Shown piece by piece: positions 1 to 9,541 of a DNA stretch of 64,000 bases. The position numbers and the translations under genes are program-made. This stretch comes from an uncultured Alphaproteobacteria bacterium. Lineage in GTDB: Bacteria > Pseudomonadota > Alphaproteobacteria > MPNO01 > UBA2964. A model generated the notes under the pieces. That model was given only the letters and a program-made list of their open reading frames with translations, was not told the DNA's origin and did no database searches. Within the stretch, counting starts at the first letter, position 1. Each line of letters begins with the position of its first letter. The DNA lies in the NCBI GenBank assembly GCA_951812775.1, contig OX638326.1, forward strand, positions 880,335-944,334. The letters are read 5' to 3'.

Positions 1-342
1 CTTCGGGATATGTCGGAACACCTGCCAGAAGCTTCTTCGACGATTTATATTTGATGCTGTAGCTATTCTGATCAAACACAATATTCACCGTCGCCGCGTG
101 GCGTTTCCAGTTCCACGTTGCCAAAAGTTCTCCCGGCTTTGTCTCAGAAACCAGCCATTTCTGGGATTTAGCTGCACGAGTTATTTTTCGCCGATCTGTT
201 CAAGCGTCAGTTTCGAGGAAATACTTGGGATCGTTTGATTTTCAACCTTATAAATAGGGCTGACACGTGAACAACCGGCAACAATCAACACACCCAATAT
301 GATAAACATAGCCCGAGGTGCCGTGTTTCTAATTCTATGCAT
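1..342 (-). pseudogene. small lipoprotein, frameshifted and running off the left edge
   Basis: From an ATG at 342, preceded by GGGGGA, the frame gives a short signal peptide ending in a lipobox (VAGC, Cys at about residue 24). It then meets TAA at 181-183, making a 53-residue peptide. Directly downstream another frame continues to the window edge with KSQKWLVSETKPGELLATWN and then NSYSIKYKSS. That order of signals (lipobox, hydrophobic start, 'W..S..KPG', 'YSI.YKSS') matches a small family of outer-membrane lipoproteins of unknown function. One extra A in the run of five A on the coding strand (184-188) would join the halves. Either the gene is frameshifted or the base call is wrong. Confidence 0.6.
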
Positions 343-411
343 ATTCCCCCTGTTAAATAGTCACTATTTGATCACACATTTGATGCGTATATCTTACCTG
401 GAAACACTTAA

Positions 412-1131
412 ATGTACAATGGTTGCATAAGTATTTCTACATTAACGCAACCCAAGGATACGACTCTCGTCGATCACATTATTGCGCGTTGGGCCAATCA
501 CTCTGATCATTCAGCAGCGGGAGCATATTCCCGAAAAGAACTGGCGCGACGGTTTCTTTTGGGCCGGTCGCTAATACGCAACGTACTGGCGCGTAGTAGC
601 TTGATGCCGAATTGCGACTACGAATTTGTGGCCAATGACAAAGGCAAGCCATTTATCAAACTGTCATCGGGCGAAATTGGGCCAGCTATTTCCATAACTC
701 ATAGCAACGGAATGATAGCGGCAGCTGTTACATCAATCGGCGCTCTTGGCATCGACATGGAATTTCATCGCGCCAACCGCTCATTTAACGCGATAGCGTC
801 TTATGCGTTTGGTCCGCAGGAGACAAAGATCGCAAGCCAATCAATCGATAACTTCTACAAGATTTGGTGCCTGCGTGAAGCAATGAGCAAAGCAACTGGA
901 AAAGGCCTGGAAGAAGCAACAGACGGTGTCGACACAGTAGACAAAATGCCGATGGTTGGCGCATGGAAATCGTCGATTGAGACTGAGGAATGGGGTTTCG
1001 CCCTTCTCACGCCATCGAGAAGATATAGCCTCGCAATCGCCATAAAATGCGCAGCGGAAACCGCCAGCACGAAATGGAATGAGCGTTCATTGAAATTCGA
1101 ACAGTTAGAATTTTCTGATCTTATTTCCTGA
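412..1131 (+). CDS. 4'-phosphopantetheinyl transferase, Sfp type
   Basis: This cytosolic enzyme would move the 4'-phosphopantetheine arm of coenzyme A onto a carrier-protein serine, activating polyketide, peptide or fatty-acid synthases. The 239-residue protein has the usual signatures: KPFI at about 79-82, an ISITHS block at 93-98, the Mg-binding GIDME at 113-117 and WCLREAMSKATGKG at 152-165. Its length is normal for the family. The ATG at 412 has only a weak GGAA upstream, so a slightly later start is possible. No synthase gene is visible nearby, so the target carrier protein is unknown. A decayed copy of its 3' end lies at about 2055-2256. Confidence 0.85.
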   Translation: MYNGCISISTLTQPKDTTLVDHIIARWANHSDHSAAGAYSRKELARRFLLGRSLIRNVLARSSLMPNCDYEFVANDKGKPFIKLSSGEIGPAISITHSNGMIAAAVTSIGALGIDMEFHRANRSFNAIASYAFGPQETKIASQSIDNFYKIWCLREAMSKATGKGLEEATDGVDTVDKMPMVGAWKSSIETEEWGFALLTPSRRYSLAIAIKCAAETASTKWNERSLKFEQLEFSDLIS

Positions 1132-1137
1132 CCTGGT

Positions 1138-1932
1138 CTACAAGCTAGGCTTCCGTGCCACGACGCAAACTAGCGGTCGCGCATGAGAGGCCTTTACAGG
1201 ACGACCAAGCATTTCCAATACGCCAAAGTCGGGACGAGACCATGGAGAAAAAGGCGTCAACACATCTGAGCTATCAAATTCAAACCCAATGTCCCGGAGC
1301 AGGGTCAAATATTCCTCCGCAGACTTTTGTGTTTTCATAGGGTGTCGAAAAAACAATCGGACCCACCACGAATAAATAAACAACCTGCAGGATTCCGTAA
1401 AAAGCAATCTACCGCCAGGCGCCAAGACTCGGAGGAACTCTTTTGCCGCTAGTTGCTGCTCCGTAAAATGGTGAAAACTCTGATGACAAAACACCGTATC
1501 AATAGATTCATCGGGTAGATCAATCTTTGACGCATCCCCGACTCTTATTTCGGCGGGACAAGAACATCGTTCTACGAGGGCTTCGCCACGCTTAACTAGG
1601 TTGGCGTCTATATCAATTCCGAGAAGAGATTCCGGACGAAGATGTTGGTCTATAAAGGGAAAAGCGTAGCCTTGACCGCAACCGATATCCAAGACCCGGC
1701 CAAAGTCGCGACTTCCGCGCAACAAGGTTTCCAGATCAGCCATCGTGCCAGGCAAAACATGCCTTCGCCACATGGCAGTACCAAGAAACCAAGTCCCAAT
1801 CCGCGTTTTTCGGACCCATTCTTCGGGACCCTTCGCGATAGAATGGTTTAATGCGCTAGTCTGATTGCTTCGATCACTCAAAATACTGAACCAACAGGCG
1901 GGTACGAACCAAATTCCCAGTTCGGTGAACAC
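1138..1932 (-). CDS. class I SAM-dependent methyltransferase
   Basis: The protein has a Rossmann-type methyltransferase core: motif I VLDIGCGQG at about residues 80-88, an acidic LGIDID at the end of strand 2 around 104-109, and a LPDESIDTVFCHQSFHHF block (motifs II/III) near 143-160. The substrate cannot be told from sequence. The start used here is a GTG at 1932; the first 35 residues resemble nothing I know, so a later start is possible. It lies tail to tail with the phosphopantetheinyl transferase, six bases apart, and is followed on its 5' side by a decayed duplicate of that transferase. This suggests local rearrangement around the gene. Confidence 0.75.
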   Translation of the reverse strand: MFTELGIWFVPACWFSILSDRSNQTSALNHSIAKGPEEWVRKTRIGTWFLGTAMWRRHVLPGTMADLETLLRGSRDFGRVLDIGCGQGYAFPFIDQHLRPESLLGIDIDANLVKRGEALVERCSCPAEIRVGDASKIDLPDESIDTVFCHQSFHHFTEQQLAAKEFLRVLAPGGRLLFTESCRLFIYSWWVRLFFRHPMKTQKSAEEYLTLLRDIGFEFDSSDVLTPFSPWSRPDFGVLEMLGRPVKASHARPLVCVVARKPSL

Positions 1933-2054
1933 TTAACGAAGTAAACTAGAGGAGTACGCATCAGAATCTACTGCGAGATGGTTTAAAGCCTAATAGAGCT
2001 CCCCCACATTTTCGCCGGATTTTATACCATCAAGGTTGGGGTGACCTCTACAAT

Positions 2055-2256
2055 TTCATAAAAAAGCCAGCACATCACCCCTGGACGGTGCGTGGAAATC
2101 GACATTAATAGCAGAGAATGACTATCAGCCCTTTTCACGCCTGTAGAAAATTACAGCTTCGCCTGCGCTGTCCACGTTGCCGAGCGTACCAGGTTTAAAA
2201 ATACAGGATATGAGCGCGATAAGTTATTGCCCCCTGACAACGGAGGATCTCATTGA
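2055..2256 (+). pseudogene. decayed 3' fragment of a second phosphopantetheinyl transferase
   Basis: In one frame, bases 2078-2120 read SPLDGAWKSTLIAENDYQ, close to VGAWKSSIETEEWG in the intact transferase upstream. After a frameshift near 2120 the next frame reads ALFTPVENYSFACAV, matching ALLTPSRRYSLAIAI, and runs to TGA at 2254-2256. The DNA also matches over short blocks (GG[T/C]GC[G/A]TGGAAATCG and GCCCTT[T/C]TCACGCC). No start codon or GIDxE / REA..K core is recognisable upstream, so only the C-terminal part survives. This stretch otherwise holds no gene. Confidence 0.55.
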
Positions 2257-4305
2257 CTAGCCTTGCCAAAGTTGTTCGGCCCAACTGACTAATTCAGGCG
2301 GCAAGCACCACCAGCGCATCAAGCGCAACGCCGCCGTTTTGCCGATTAAGGCCTTCGCGCTGGTCTCGTCCAGTGTTGGTGCAGCGAAAGCGACATCGCG
2401 ATAGAGTTCCAGTGCAACGCCCCCAGAGCCAAACATTACCAGCGGACCCATCTCAGGGTCCCGCAAAGCCCCGATCACCAATTCGACCTCGCCCGAAACC
2501 TGCTCGGCGACGAGAACACCCTCCAAAGCTGTTCTCGGCGCATTCGCGGTGACATTTCGGCGGATCATTGAAAACCCCTGTCGCACTGAGGCAATGGTGT
2601 TGTTGTTCAAAAGCACACCACCAACATCAGATTTATGGGTCAGTTCAGCGCCTACTACCTTGAGGACGACCGGCATACCAATTTTACGGGCGATTTCCGT
2701 CGCCTCCGCGGCACTGGTCGCGAGGTTTTCCATCGGGGTTTTGAGTCCATAGGCACGGATAAGTTTCTTGGAGTCGATCTCTGACAGGGGCATCCGTCCG
2801 GCATGCGTTGCTGCCCTTTTGATTGCATGTTCCACCGCTGCGGGAATGCGCGATACCTTTTTCGTAGTGCGCTTTTTACGATTTTTTCGTTCGGCATAGC
2901 TCGTCACTGCGCGAATGGCACGGAGCGCTTTATCTGCCTCCTGCAAAAAAGCGACATTCCGGAATCCGTTTCTAATATCGCGGCTATACTCGTTCATGCT
3001 ATGCGAGATCATCGTGACATAGGTGATCGGCTTACCGGCTTTCTTCGCCAGTTTGTTGACCGCACGAATATACTCAACCTTGCGTTCCGCGCCCGGCGCC
3101 CGGGGAATTTCCTCCTGTAACATCAAGGTATGAATACCCGGGTCATCAAGCAGCGCCTTGACGCAGTTGATATATGTCTCTTCGCTGTTGAGAGCGGCAA
3201 AGCCGGAATCAAGGGGATTGCCAATGATCGACCCGACACCGAGCAGTTCACCAAGCCGACGTTTGGTTTTGGCTTTCAAAGGGGGAAATGACAGATTGTT
3301 TGTTTCCGCCTGATCAAGCAGCAACCCCCGTAAGCCGCCAGAGAACGTTATCGCCCCGATGCCATTTCCCTTGGGCAATTGGGCGTGCAGAAAATACTCA
3401 GAAGCTTCGACGACGTCATCCAGGTTAGACACCCGGATCACCCCGGCATCACCGGCGATGGCATCAAAGGCGGCGATTGAGCCAGCCAGCGCACCGGTAT
3501 GTGCCATTGCAGCCGCTCGCCCGCTATCAGACGTTCCCAATTTCAAAACGATGACCGGTTTACCAACCGATCTGGCCGCTTCACAGGCCGCCAGAAAATT
3601 TTCCGAGTCGCGGACAGATTCAAGATAGAAAACAATAACCTTGATCTGCGGGTTGGCCGCAAAATACTCAATATAGACTGCCGTCTTGAGACCAGCTTCA
3701 TTGCCACTGATAACAATGTACCCGACATCCATGCCGCGCTCTTCCAACGTGCGTTTGAGCGCCATGACCAGACCGCCGGACTGACCAACAATCGCAACAG
3801 GTCCTGGCTCGGTCCGGAGCGTCCGATTATCGACCATGGTCACTACCCTGTTGCCGCCGTTGAAATTGGCGAGACAGTTGGGACCGGATACCGCCAGACC
3901 GGTCTCGCGGATAGTGTCGGCAAGCTCCTCGCCAAGTTTTATCGATTTGTCATCTGGAAGTTCACCGAACCCGGACGAAATTATCGTGGCACTGCGCGCG
4001 CCCGCAGCGGCTGCCTTTTTCAGCGTCGACGAAACAAAACGGGCGGGCACGAGAACCAGAACATGATCAGGTTTCTCGGGCAAATCAGCTAATGAGGCGT
4101 AACACTTAACGCCCCAAACCTGATCTCGATTTGGATTAACCGGATAAACAGCCCCTTTAAAGCCATAGCGATTGAGGTTGTTCCAGCTGCGTTCGGCCCA
4201 GTTTCCCGGTTTATCACTTGCCCCGACAATCGGGATATTACGCGGATTGAGAAGCGCCTCGATATCGGGGCGCTTCCGCAATCGACCTGATTTTTTTACC
4301 GCCAT
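2257..4305 (-). CDS. ferA: NDP-forming acyl-CoA synthetase, feruloyl-CoA synthetase (FerA) type, C-terminus damaged
   Basis: The 682-residue protein follows the order of ADP-forming acyl-CoA synthetases: a CoA-binding Rossmann domain (IPIVGASDKPGNWA, residues 25-38), succinyl-CoA-ligase-like domains with a conserved AMAHTGALAGS segment, then an ATP-grasp domain beginning about residue 485 (MPVVLKVVGAELTHKSDVGG). In known sphingomonad pathways this class converts ferulate to feruloyl-CoA; the adjacent hydratase-lyase supports the same role here. The last about 20 residues are aberrant: after LIGKT the expected family ending, NGGVALDALVVLAA then TGA at 2294-2296, is present but in another frame. 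Roughly 55 residues that normally lie between are missing, so an internal deletion near 2335-2340 appears to have shifted the frame. Activity is doubtful. Confidence 0.75.
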   Translation of the reverse strand: MAVKKSGRLRKRPDIEALLNPRNIPIVGASDKPGNWAERSWNNLNRYGFKGAVYPVNPNRDQVWGVKCYASLADLPEKPDHVLVLVPARFVSSTLKKAAAAGARSATIISSGFGELPDDKSIKLGEELADTIRETGLAVSGPNCLANFNGGNRVVTMVDNRTLRTEPGPVAIVGQSGGLVMALKRTLEERGMDVGYIVISGNEAGLKTAVYIEYFAANPQIKVIVFYLESVRDSENFLAACEAARSVGKPVIVLKLGTSDSGRAAAMAHTGALAGSIAAFDAIAGDAGVIRVSNLDDVVEASEYFLHAQLPKGNGIGAITFSGGLRGLLLDQAETNNLSFPPLKAKTKRRLGELLGVGSIIGNPLDSGFAALNSEETYINCVKALLDDPGIHTLMLQEEIPRAPGAERKVEYIRAVNKLAKKAGKPITYVTMISHSMNEYSRDIRNGFRNVAFLQEADKALRAIRAVTSYAERKNRKKRTTKKVSRIPAAVEHAIKRAATHAGRMPLSEIDSKKLIRAYGLKTPMENLATSAAEATEIARKIGMPVVLKVVGAELTHKSDVGGVLLNNNTIASVRQGFSMIRRNVTANAPRTALEGVLVAEQVSGEVELVIGALRDPEMGPLVMFGSGGVALELYRDVAFAAPTLDETSAKALIGKTAALRLMRWWCLPPELVSWAEQLWQG

Positions 4306-4328
4306 AGCTGGCGTCTCGCCGTCCGGCG

Positions 4329-5192
4329 CTATTTCGCCTTGTTGCGCCGTTCAAAGTGACCGAGACCAGGACGGTAACTTTTCTCATCCAGGAACTGGCT
4401 CATCCCCTGCCCCCTGCTGTCTTCCTTGTCGATGAATTTGAGCGCATCGCTCTTGGCGTTGAGATAATCCGCCGCCTCAGGCTCGTTCATGAAGCGTACG
4501 GCGCGGATGGCTTCCTTGGTGTATTTCACGGCAGCCGGACTCTTCTGCTGCATCAGTCGCGCGAGCTTCATCACTTCTGATTTCAGCTTGTTTGCCGGAA
4601 CCGATTTATTGACCATGCCGATTTCCATCGCCCGTTTGCCCTTAAACGGTTCGCCCGTCGTCGCGTAATAGATGGCATCGCGTAACCGCATCATCTGTCC
4701 GACATTCCAGCTGACAATGCCACCCGGAATTATCCCCCAATTGACTTCTGACAGACCAAAGACTGCGCTATTTGACGCGATAGCGAAATCGCAGGCACTC
4801 ACCTGGGTGAAGGCGCCACCAAAACAGAAGCCATTGACCATCGCGATTGTCGGTTTGGGAAATTTCGACAGTTTTTGCCAGCGCCAGTCATTGGAAGCCC
4901 TGCGGGCTTTCGCCCGTGCAGCCGGATCGGTGGCGGTTCCCCTGAAATACAGCCGAATATCCTGCCCGGCGCAAAATGCTTTGCCAGCGCCTGTCAGCAC
5001 CAGCACATCTGTGTGCGGATCGATGGACAGATGGTCTATCGCATCATTCATATCGAGATGGAGTTGCGGGCTCATCGCGTTCCGCTTCTCCGGCCGGTTC
5101 ATAATCAGAAATGTGACCCCTTTATCGCGTTCAATCTTCACGGTCTCGAATGTTGGATCAACGATCTTGGGTGCTGCTTTTGTTGCCGCCAT
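4329..5192 (-). CDS. ferB: hydroxycinnamoyl-CoA hydratase-lyase (feruloyl-CoA hydratase/lyase)
   Basis: This crotonase-fold enzyme would hydrate feruloyl- or coumaroyl-CoA and split it to vanillin or 4-hydroxybenzaldehyde plus acetyl-CoA. The sequence resembles this subfamily more than general enoyl-CoA hydratases: LIMNRPEKRNAMSP near residue 30, GAGKAFCAGQDIRLYFRG, KPTIAMVNGFCFGG, and FGLSEVNWGIIPGG carrying the catalytic glutamate. The start chosen is ATG 5192, because GGGAGG stands correctly ahead of it; an upstream in-frame codon at 5207 has no such site. It precedes the NDP-forming CoA ligase by 23 bases, the same ferB-ferA order known in Sphingobium. It lies about 100 bases downstream of the RND pump on the same strand. 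Confidence 0.8.
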   Translation of the reverse strand: MAATKAAPKIVDPTFETVKIERDKGVTFLIMNRPEKRNAMSPQLHLDMNDAIDHLSIDPHTDVLVLTGAGKAFCAGQDIRLYFRGTATDPAARAKARRASNDWRWQKLSKFPKPTIAMVNGFCFGGAFTQVSACDFAIASNSAVFGLSEVNWGIIPGGIVSWNVGQMMRLRDAIYYATTGEPFKGKRAMEIGMVNKSVPANKLKSEVMKLARLMQQKSPAAVKYTKEAIRAVRFMNEPEAADYLNAKSDALKFIDKEDSRGQGMSQFLDEKSYRPGLGHFERRNKAK

Positions 5193-5294
5193 AACCTTGC
5201 CTCCCAAAAATAGAATTTATATCGGGGCAATTGTCGGCAATTTCACTCCGGGAAACAATGCGACCCGGCAAAATAATTAGCGATTTTGCAGAAT

Positions 5295-8200
5295 TTAAGC
5301 CTCTGCTGATTTACCGAAACGTTCACTCATACGCTGAATGACGACATACAGCACGGGAACGAACAACAAGCCAATAAAGGTCGCCGAAACCATCCCCCAG
5401 AATACCACAGAGCCAACCGAGATTCGGCTCGCCGCCCCGGCGCCTGATGCAAATAGAAGGGGCATTACACCAAGAATAAAGGACAAAGCGGTCATCATTA
5501 CCGCCCGGAAACGAAGCCTCGCGGCTTCCATAGCAGCTGCTTCAATACCTAGCCCGGCCTCGCGGCGTGTCTTGGCGAATTCAACGATCAATATCGCGCT
5601 TTTGGACGTCAAACCGATCAACATGACCAACCCAATCTGGGCATAGAGATTATTGACCAGATGCGGCAAAAGCCAAATTGGCAACAGGGCACCAAAAGCT
5701 GCCAAAACAACAGAGAGAACAACAGACACGGGTGTCGTCCAACTTTCATACTGTGCCACGAGGAACAGATAGGCAAAAATGAGTGCGAGGACAAAAATCG
5801 CGATGATCAGCCCGCCAACTTCGAGTTCCTGCTGCGTCGTGCCGGTCCAGGCGATTGTGTAATTGTCAGGCAGCTTTTCGCGTGCCGTACGTTCCATTGC
5901 CGCAATGGCATCGCCGGAGCTCGCGCCCGGTGCAGGGGTGGCGTTCAGCGACGCGCTCTTGAACAGGTTATAACGTTTGATCGATAGCGGTCCGAGAACC
6001 GACTTTACCTGAACCAGCGCCTGCAGCGGCACCATGTCGCCGTTGGCGCTCCGAATATAGAGACGGTTGATATCCTCTATTGTATTTCGGTAACGGGATT
6101 CTGCCTGAATGATGACGCGATAGACTTTGCCATAAAGATTGAAGTCATTGATGTAGCTAGAGCCAAATTGCGCCTGCAGCGTGGAGAAGACCTCTGAGAG
6201 GGGAATACCGAGAACCTGCGCTTTGTCGCGATCCACTTCCAGAAATAGCTGCGGGACATTTGCAGAGTATGTCGTGAAGACGGTCCTAAGTTCAGGCTGT
6301 TGATTGGCCGCAAAGACGAGGCTGCGTGGCGCGGTGGCAAGGGCCTGCGGGGATTGACCGCCGATATCCTGAACCTCTGCTTCCAAGCCGCCACCCGTGC
6401 CGAGCCCCATGATAGGCGGCAAAGGAAACGCAAATGCGTTTGCTGCAGGCACGGAGAAAAGACGTGCATTGGCCTGTCCTAGAATCGCCTGCCAACTCGT
6501 TTGCGGTGTCGTTCTCTCATGCCACGGTGTGAGAATAGGAATTAACAACGACGAATTTGATGCCGCCCCTGATAACAAGCTAACGCCGGGCACCGCTATA
6601 ACGTCCGACACGCCCTCAATATCCCGCAATGAAGCCGATAATTGTTTGGTAACCGCGTTTGTACGCGCCAAAGATGCCCCCGCCGGTAATTGCACGTTCG
6701 CAAATAAAACGCCCTTATCTTCAGTTGGCAAAAACCCGGTGGGTGCGTTGATAAACAAATACCCCGTTCCAGCGACAAACCCGACAAAAGCAACAAGTGA
6801 GATAAATAATTTACGGACCATTCCACCGGCGATCCAAACATAGCTGCAGCGTCCTCGATCTACTGCGGCGGCAAACCATTTCAAAGGCCCACGGGGTACC
6901 CCTGAGCCAGACCGCAACGCAATCGCACAAATTGCTGGTGCCAGCGTCAGCGCATTCAGCGAGGACAACACAACAGCTGCACAAATTGTCAGCGCAAACC
7001 GGGAATACAGGGTGCCCGTTACACCGGGCATAAATGAGACGGGAACAAAAACAGCCAGCAACACCAGGGTTGTTGCGATCACCGGCCCTGTCACTTCGCG
7101 CATTGCAGCTTCAGTCGCGGCTTTGGCGTCTAACCCTTCATCCTGCATAAAGCGCTGAACATTCTCGACAACAACAATGCTGTCATCAACAACTACTCCG
7201 ATAGCCAGAATAAGGGCGAACAAGGTGATCAAGTTGACCGAAAACCCGAGCAATGAAAGAAAAGCAAATGTCCCGATAAGCGAGACTGGTATGGCCAGCG
7301 TCGGCACCAGGGTGGAGCGCCAATCCGACAAAAACAGAAATGTCACGGCAACGACAAGCGCAAAGGTTATGAAAAGTGTTTCCACAACCTCATTATTAAT
7401 GGATGCCCTAACCGCGCGGGTCGTATCATAGATGAATTTTATATTCGACATCTGGTGGAAAACGGCTCTTTAGACTCTCAAGCTCGGCATAAACCTTGTC
7501 AGCAACCTTGAGGGCATTGGCGCCGGGGGATTGATAGACGGCTATTGCCGCTGAAGGTTTGTTATTGAGTGTCGCTTGCGAGCTATATGACTTTGAGCCC
7601 AATTCAATTCGCGCAACATCCTTAAGTCGTACAAATGTTCCACCTTTGTCTGCGCGAAGAATAATATTGCCAAACTCCTCGACCGTCGCCAGGCGACCTT
7701 TGGCTTGAATTGAAAATTGAAATTGCGGCGCGGTCTCATAGGGTGGTGCACCAAGTTGGCCTGCTGTCGCCTGAATATTCTGTTCATTTATGGCTGTCCG
7801 AATGTCACTCGTCGTCAAATTGAGTAACGCCATACGATTGGGATCAAGCCACACCCTCATCCCATAATCCAACGCACCGAATTGCGATACGCTGCCAACA
7901 CCATTAATCCGGCCAAGCGAATTCTCAATATTAATCGACGCGTAATTACTTAGGAAAAGAGCATCACGCGATCCCTTTGGCGATAACAGGTTGACCACCA
8001 TGAGCATGCTAGTCGATTGCTTTTGCGTCACAACACCGTTGCGGGTTACTTCCTGCGGCAGTTGCGAGGTCGCCGTTGCCACGCGATTTTGAACATTGAC
8101 GGCAGCAATATCGGGGTCAGTACCGACCCTAAAAGTAACAGTTAAATCGTAACTGCCGTCATTTCCGCTGGTCGAGGACATATAGAGCATGCCATCCACC

Positions 8201-8415
8201 CCATTGACCTTTTCCTCAATCGGTGCGGCGACGGATTGCTCCACTGCAGAGGCGTTGGCACCGCTATAAACTGTTGAGACTTTGACTTGTGGCGGCGCAA
8301 TTTCAGGATATTCAGCGACCGGAAGGGAAAGAAGCGCGATACCGCCCGAAAGCGTTATCAAAACTGCGATCACAATTGCGAATTTGGGCCGATTTATAAA
8401 GAAAGAGGAAAACAC
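5295..8415 (-). pseudogene. RND multidrug efflux permease (AcrB/MexB type), one frameshift
   Basis: Two adjoining frames together give about 1,045 residues, the normal length of a hydrophobe/amphiphile exporter permease of the inner membrane. The first half starts GTG at 8415 (FSSFFINRPKFAIVIAV..., first membrane helix) and contains the porter domain; it ends YKIHL at a TGA. The second half begins with KFIYDTTRAV and includes the helix-4 LFALILAIGVVVDDSIVVVENV with the paired Asp residues of the proton relay. The join needs one A removed from the AAAA run at 7437-7440. The permease starts three bases after the adaptor stop. A pump with this break would be inactive if the sequence is right. 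Confidence 0.85.
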
Positions 8416-8418
8416 AAT

Positions 8419-9460
8419 TTACCCCTTCGTCGCAGAAACGGGATTTACCACCATATTGGGCCGTACTTTCTGCACACCCTCGACAATGACACGTTCACCC
8501 GTCACTAACCCGGACTTGATGACCCAGTCAGCCCCCGATTGGCGTGCCGTTTGTACCCGGCGCACAACAACTTTGCTTTCGGATTAACTAGGACCGTCAC
8601 AAACTGTCCGGGAAGCAACACGCCTTTGGGGTTAGGAAAACTCGCCCGAATGGCCACGGTGTCGGTCGCCTGATCAACTGTTGGCGCTATATAGTCAAAC
8701 CGTCCTTCCCCTTCATAGGCAGAACCATCAGAGAGAAGAACTGTCGGAACAAAGGATGGCTTCTCTAGATTGATCCCGCGCTTGCGAGCTTCGATAAGAA
8801 TTTTCTCGCTGACACCAATGGTGACGTGGATTGGGTCAATACTGGTTACCGTCGCTAAAGGCTCGCTGTCAGAGCCCACCAGATTGCCGACGCTATAGCG
8901 TACCTTGCTGATGCGCCCCGTCAAAGGGCTGACAATTTTGGTGTATCCCAGGTCCAGTTGCGCGGCCCTTAACTCGGCCTGTGATTTGAGCACGTCGGCT
9001 TTTGCGTTCGCCAGCGCGGCCCTCGCTTCATCTAGTTTAGCCCCCGAAACGACACTGCGACCAACCAGCGCTTTCTTTCTACGAAAATCAGCCGCCGCGT
9101 TTATTTCCGTAGCACGTGCGCGTGCCAGCTCCGCGCGCCGTTGTTCTACGACAACTTGATAGGGAGCCGACTCAATTTCGAAAAGTTTTTGGCCTTTGGT
9201 AACGGTTTGGCCGTCCACAAATGTCGTGCTTCCAGAACACCTTTGACCCTCGCGCGTATATCAACAGAATTTACGGCTTCAACGCGTCCGATAAAATTAC
9301 TGGTTCTGGCGACCTCTTTTTCGCGGACGGTGTCTACAACAACACTCGGGATCGGCCGAGCGCCACGCTTGTTTTGAGCATCTGCGGGAGACGCGAGAAA
9401 CCCTATAAGCGTGACGAAACTGACTATCGCTGCTACAGATCGAAATTCTATGTGGCGCAT
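8419..9460 (-). pseudogene. RND periplasmic adaptor (membrane fusion protein), two frameshifts
   Basis: Three frames in series make one AcrA-type adaptor of about 345 residues. The first starts ATG 9460 with AGAGGCAGAGAA ahead of it and encodes a signal peptide (SFVTLIGFLASPADAQ) and the start of the lipoyl/barrel-sandwich domain (VDIRARVKGVLEARH). The second begins FVDGQTVTKGQKLFEIE and carries the coiled-coil hairpin and beta-barrel. The third reads KVVVRRVQTARQSGADW and ends NMVVNPVSATKG at TAA 8419-8421. The breaks are a missing T (A on the plus strand) at 9219-9221 and a missing A at 8572-8574, both in short homopolymers. It would link the pump to an outer-membrane channel; no TolC-like gene is in view. 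Confidence 0.8.
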
Positions 9461-9463
9461 TTC

Positions 9464-9500
9464 TCTGCCTCTAACCTTTAATAGAAGAATTAGAGGCAGA
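9464..9500 (-). promoter_or_regulatory. perfect 11-bp inverted repeat over the adaptor gene's leader and ribosome-binding site
   Basis: TCTGCCTCTAA at 9464-9474 is perfectly complementary to TTAGAGGCAGA at 9490-9500, with a 15-base spacer. The arm nearer the gene ends three bases before the ATG at 9460 and contains the Shine-Dalgarno-like AGAGG. It could be an operator for a TetR-type repressor, as is common for RND pumps, or an RNA hairpin that hides the ribosome-binding site. No regulator gene lies beside it. Confidence 0.5.
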
Positions 9501-9541
9501 TTAGCCGACATTCAAACGACATGCATTTGGTAACTGAGGCG

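Noticed and set aside
3499-4092. 197-codon open frame on the plus strand inside the CoA ligase
   Set aside because: Antisense to conserved ligase domains; no domain or start signal.
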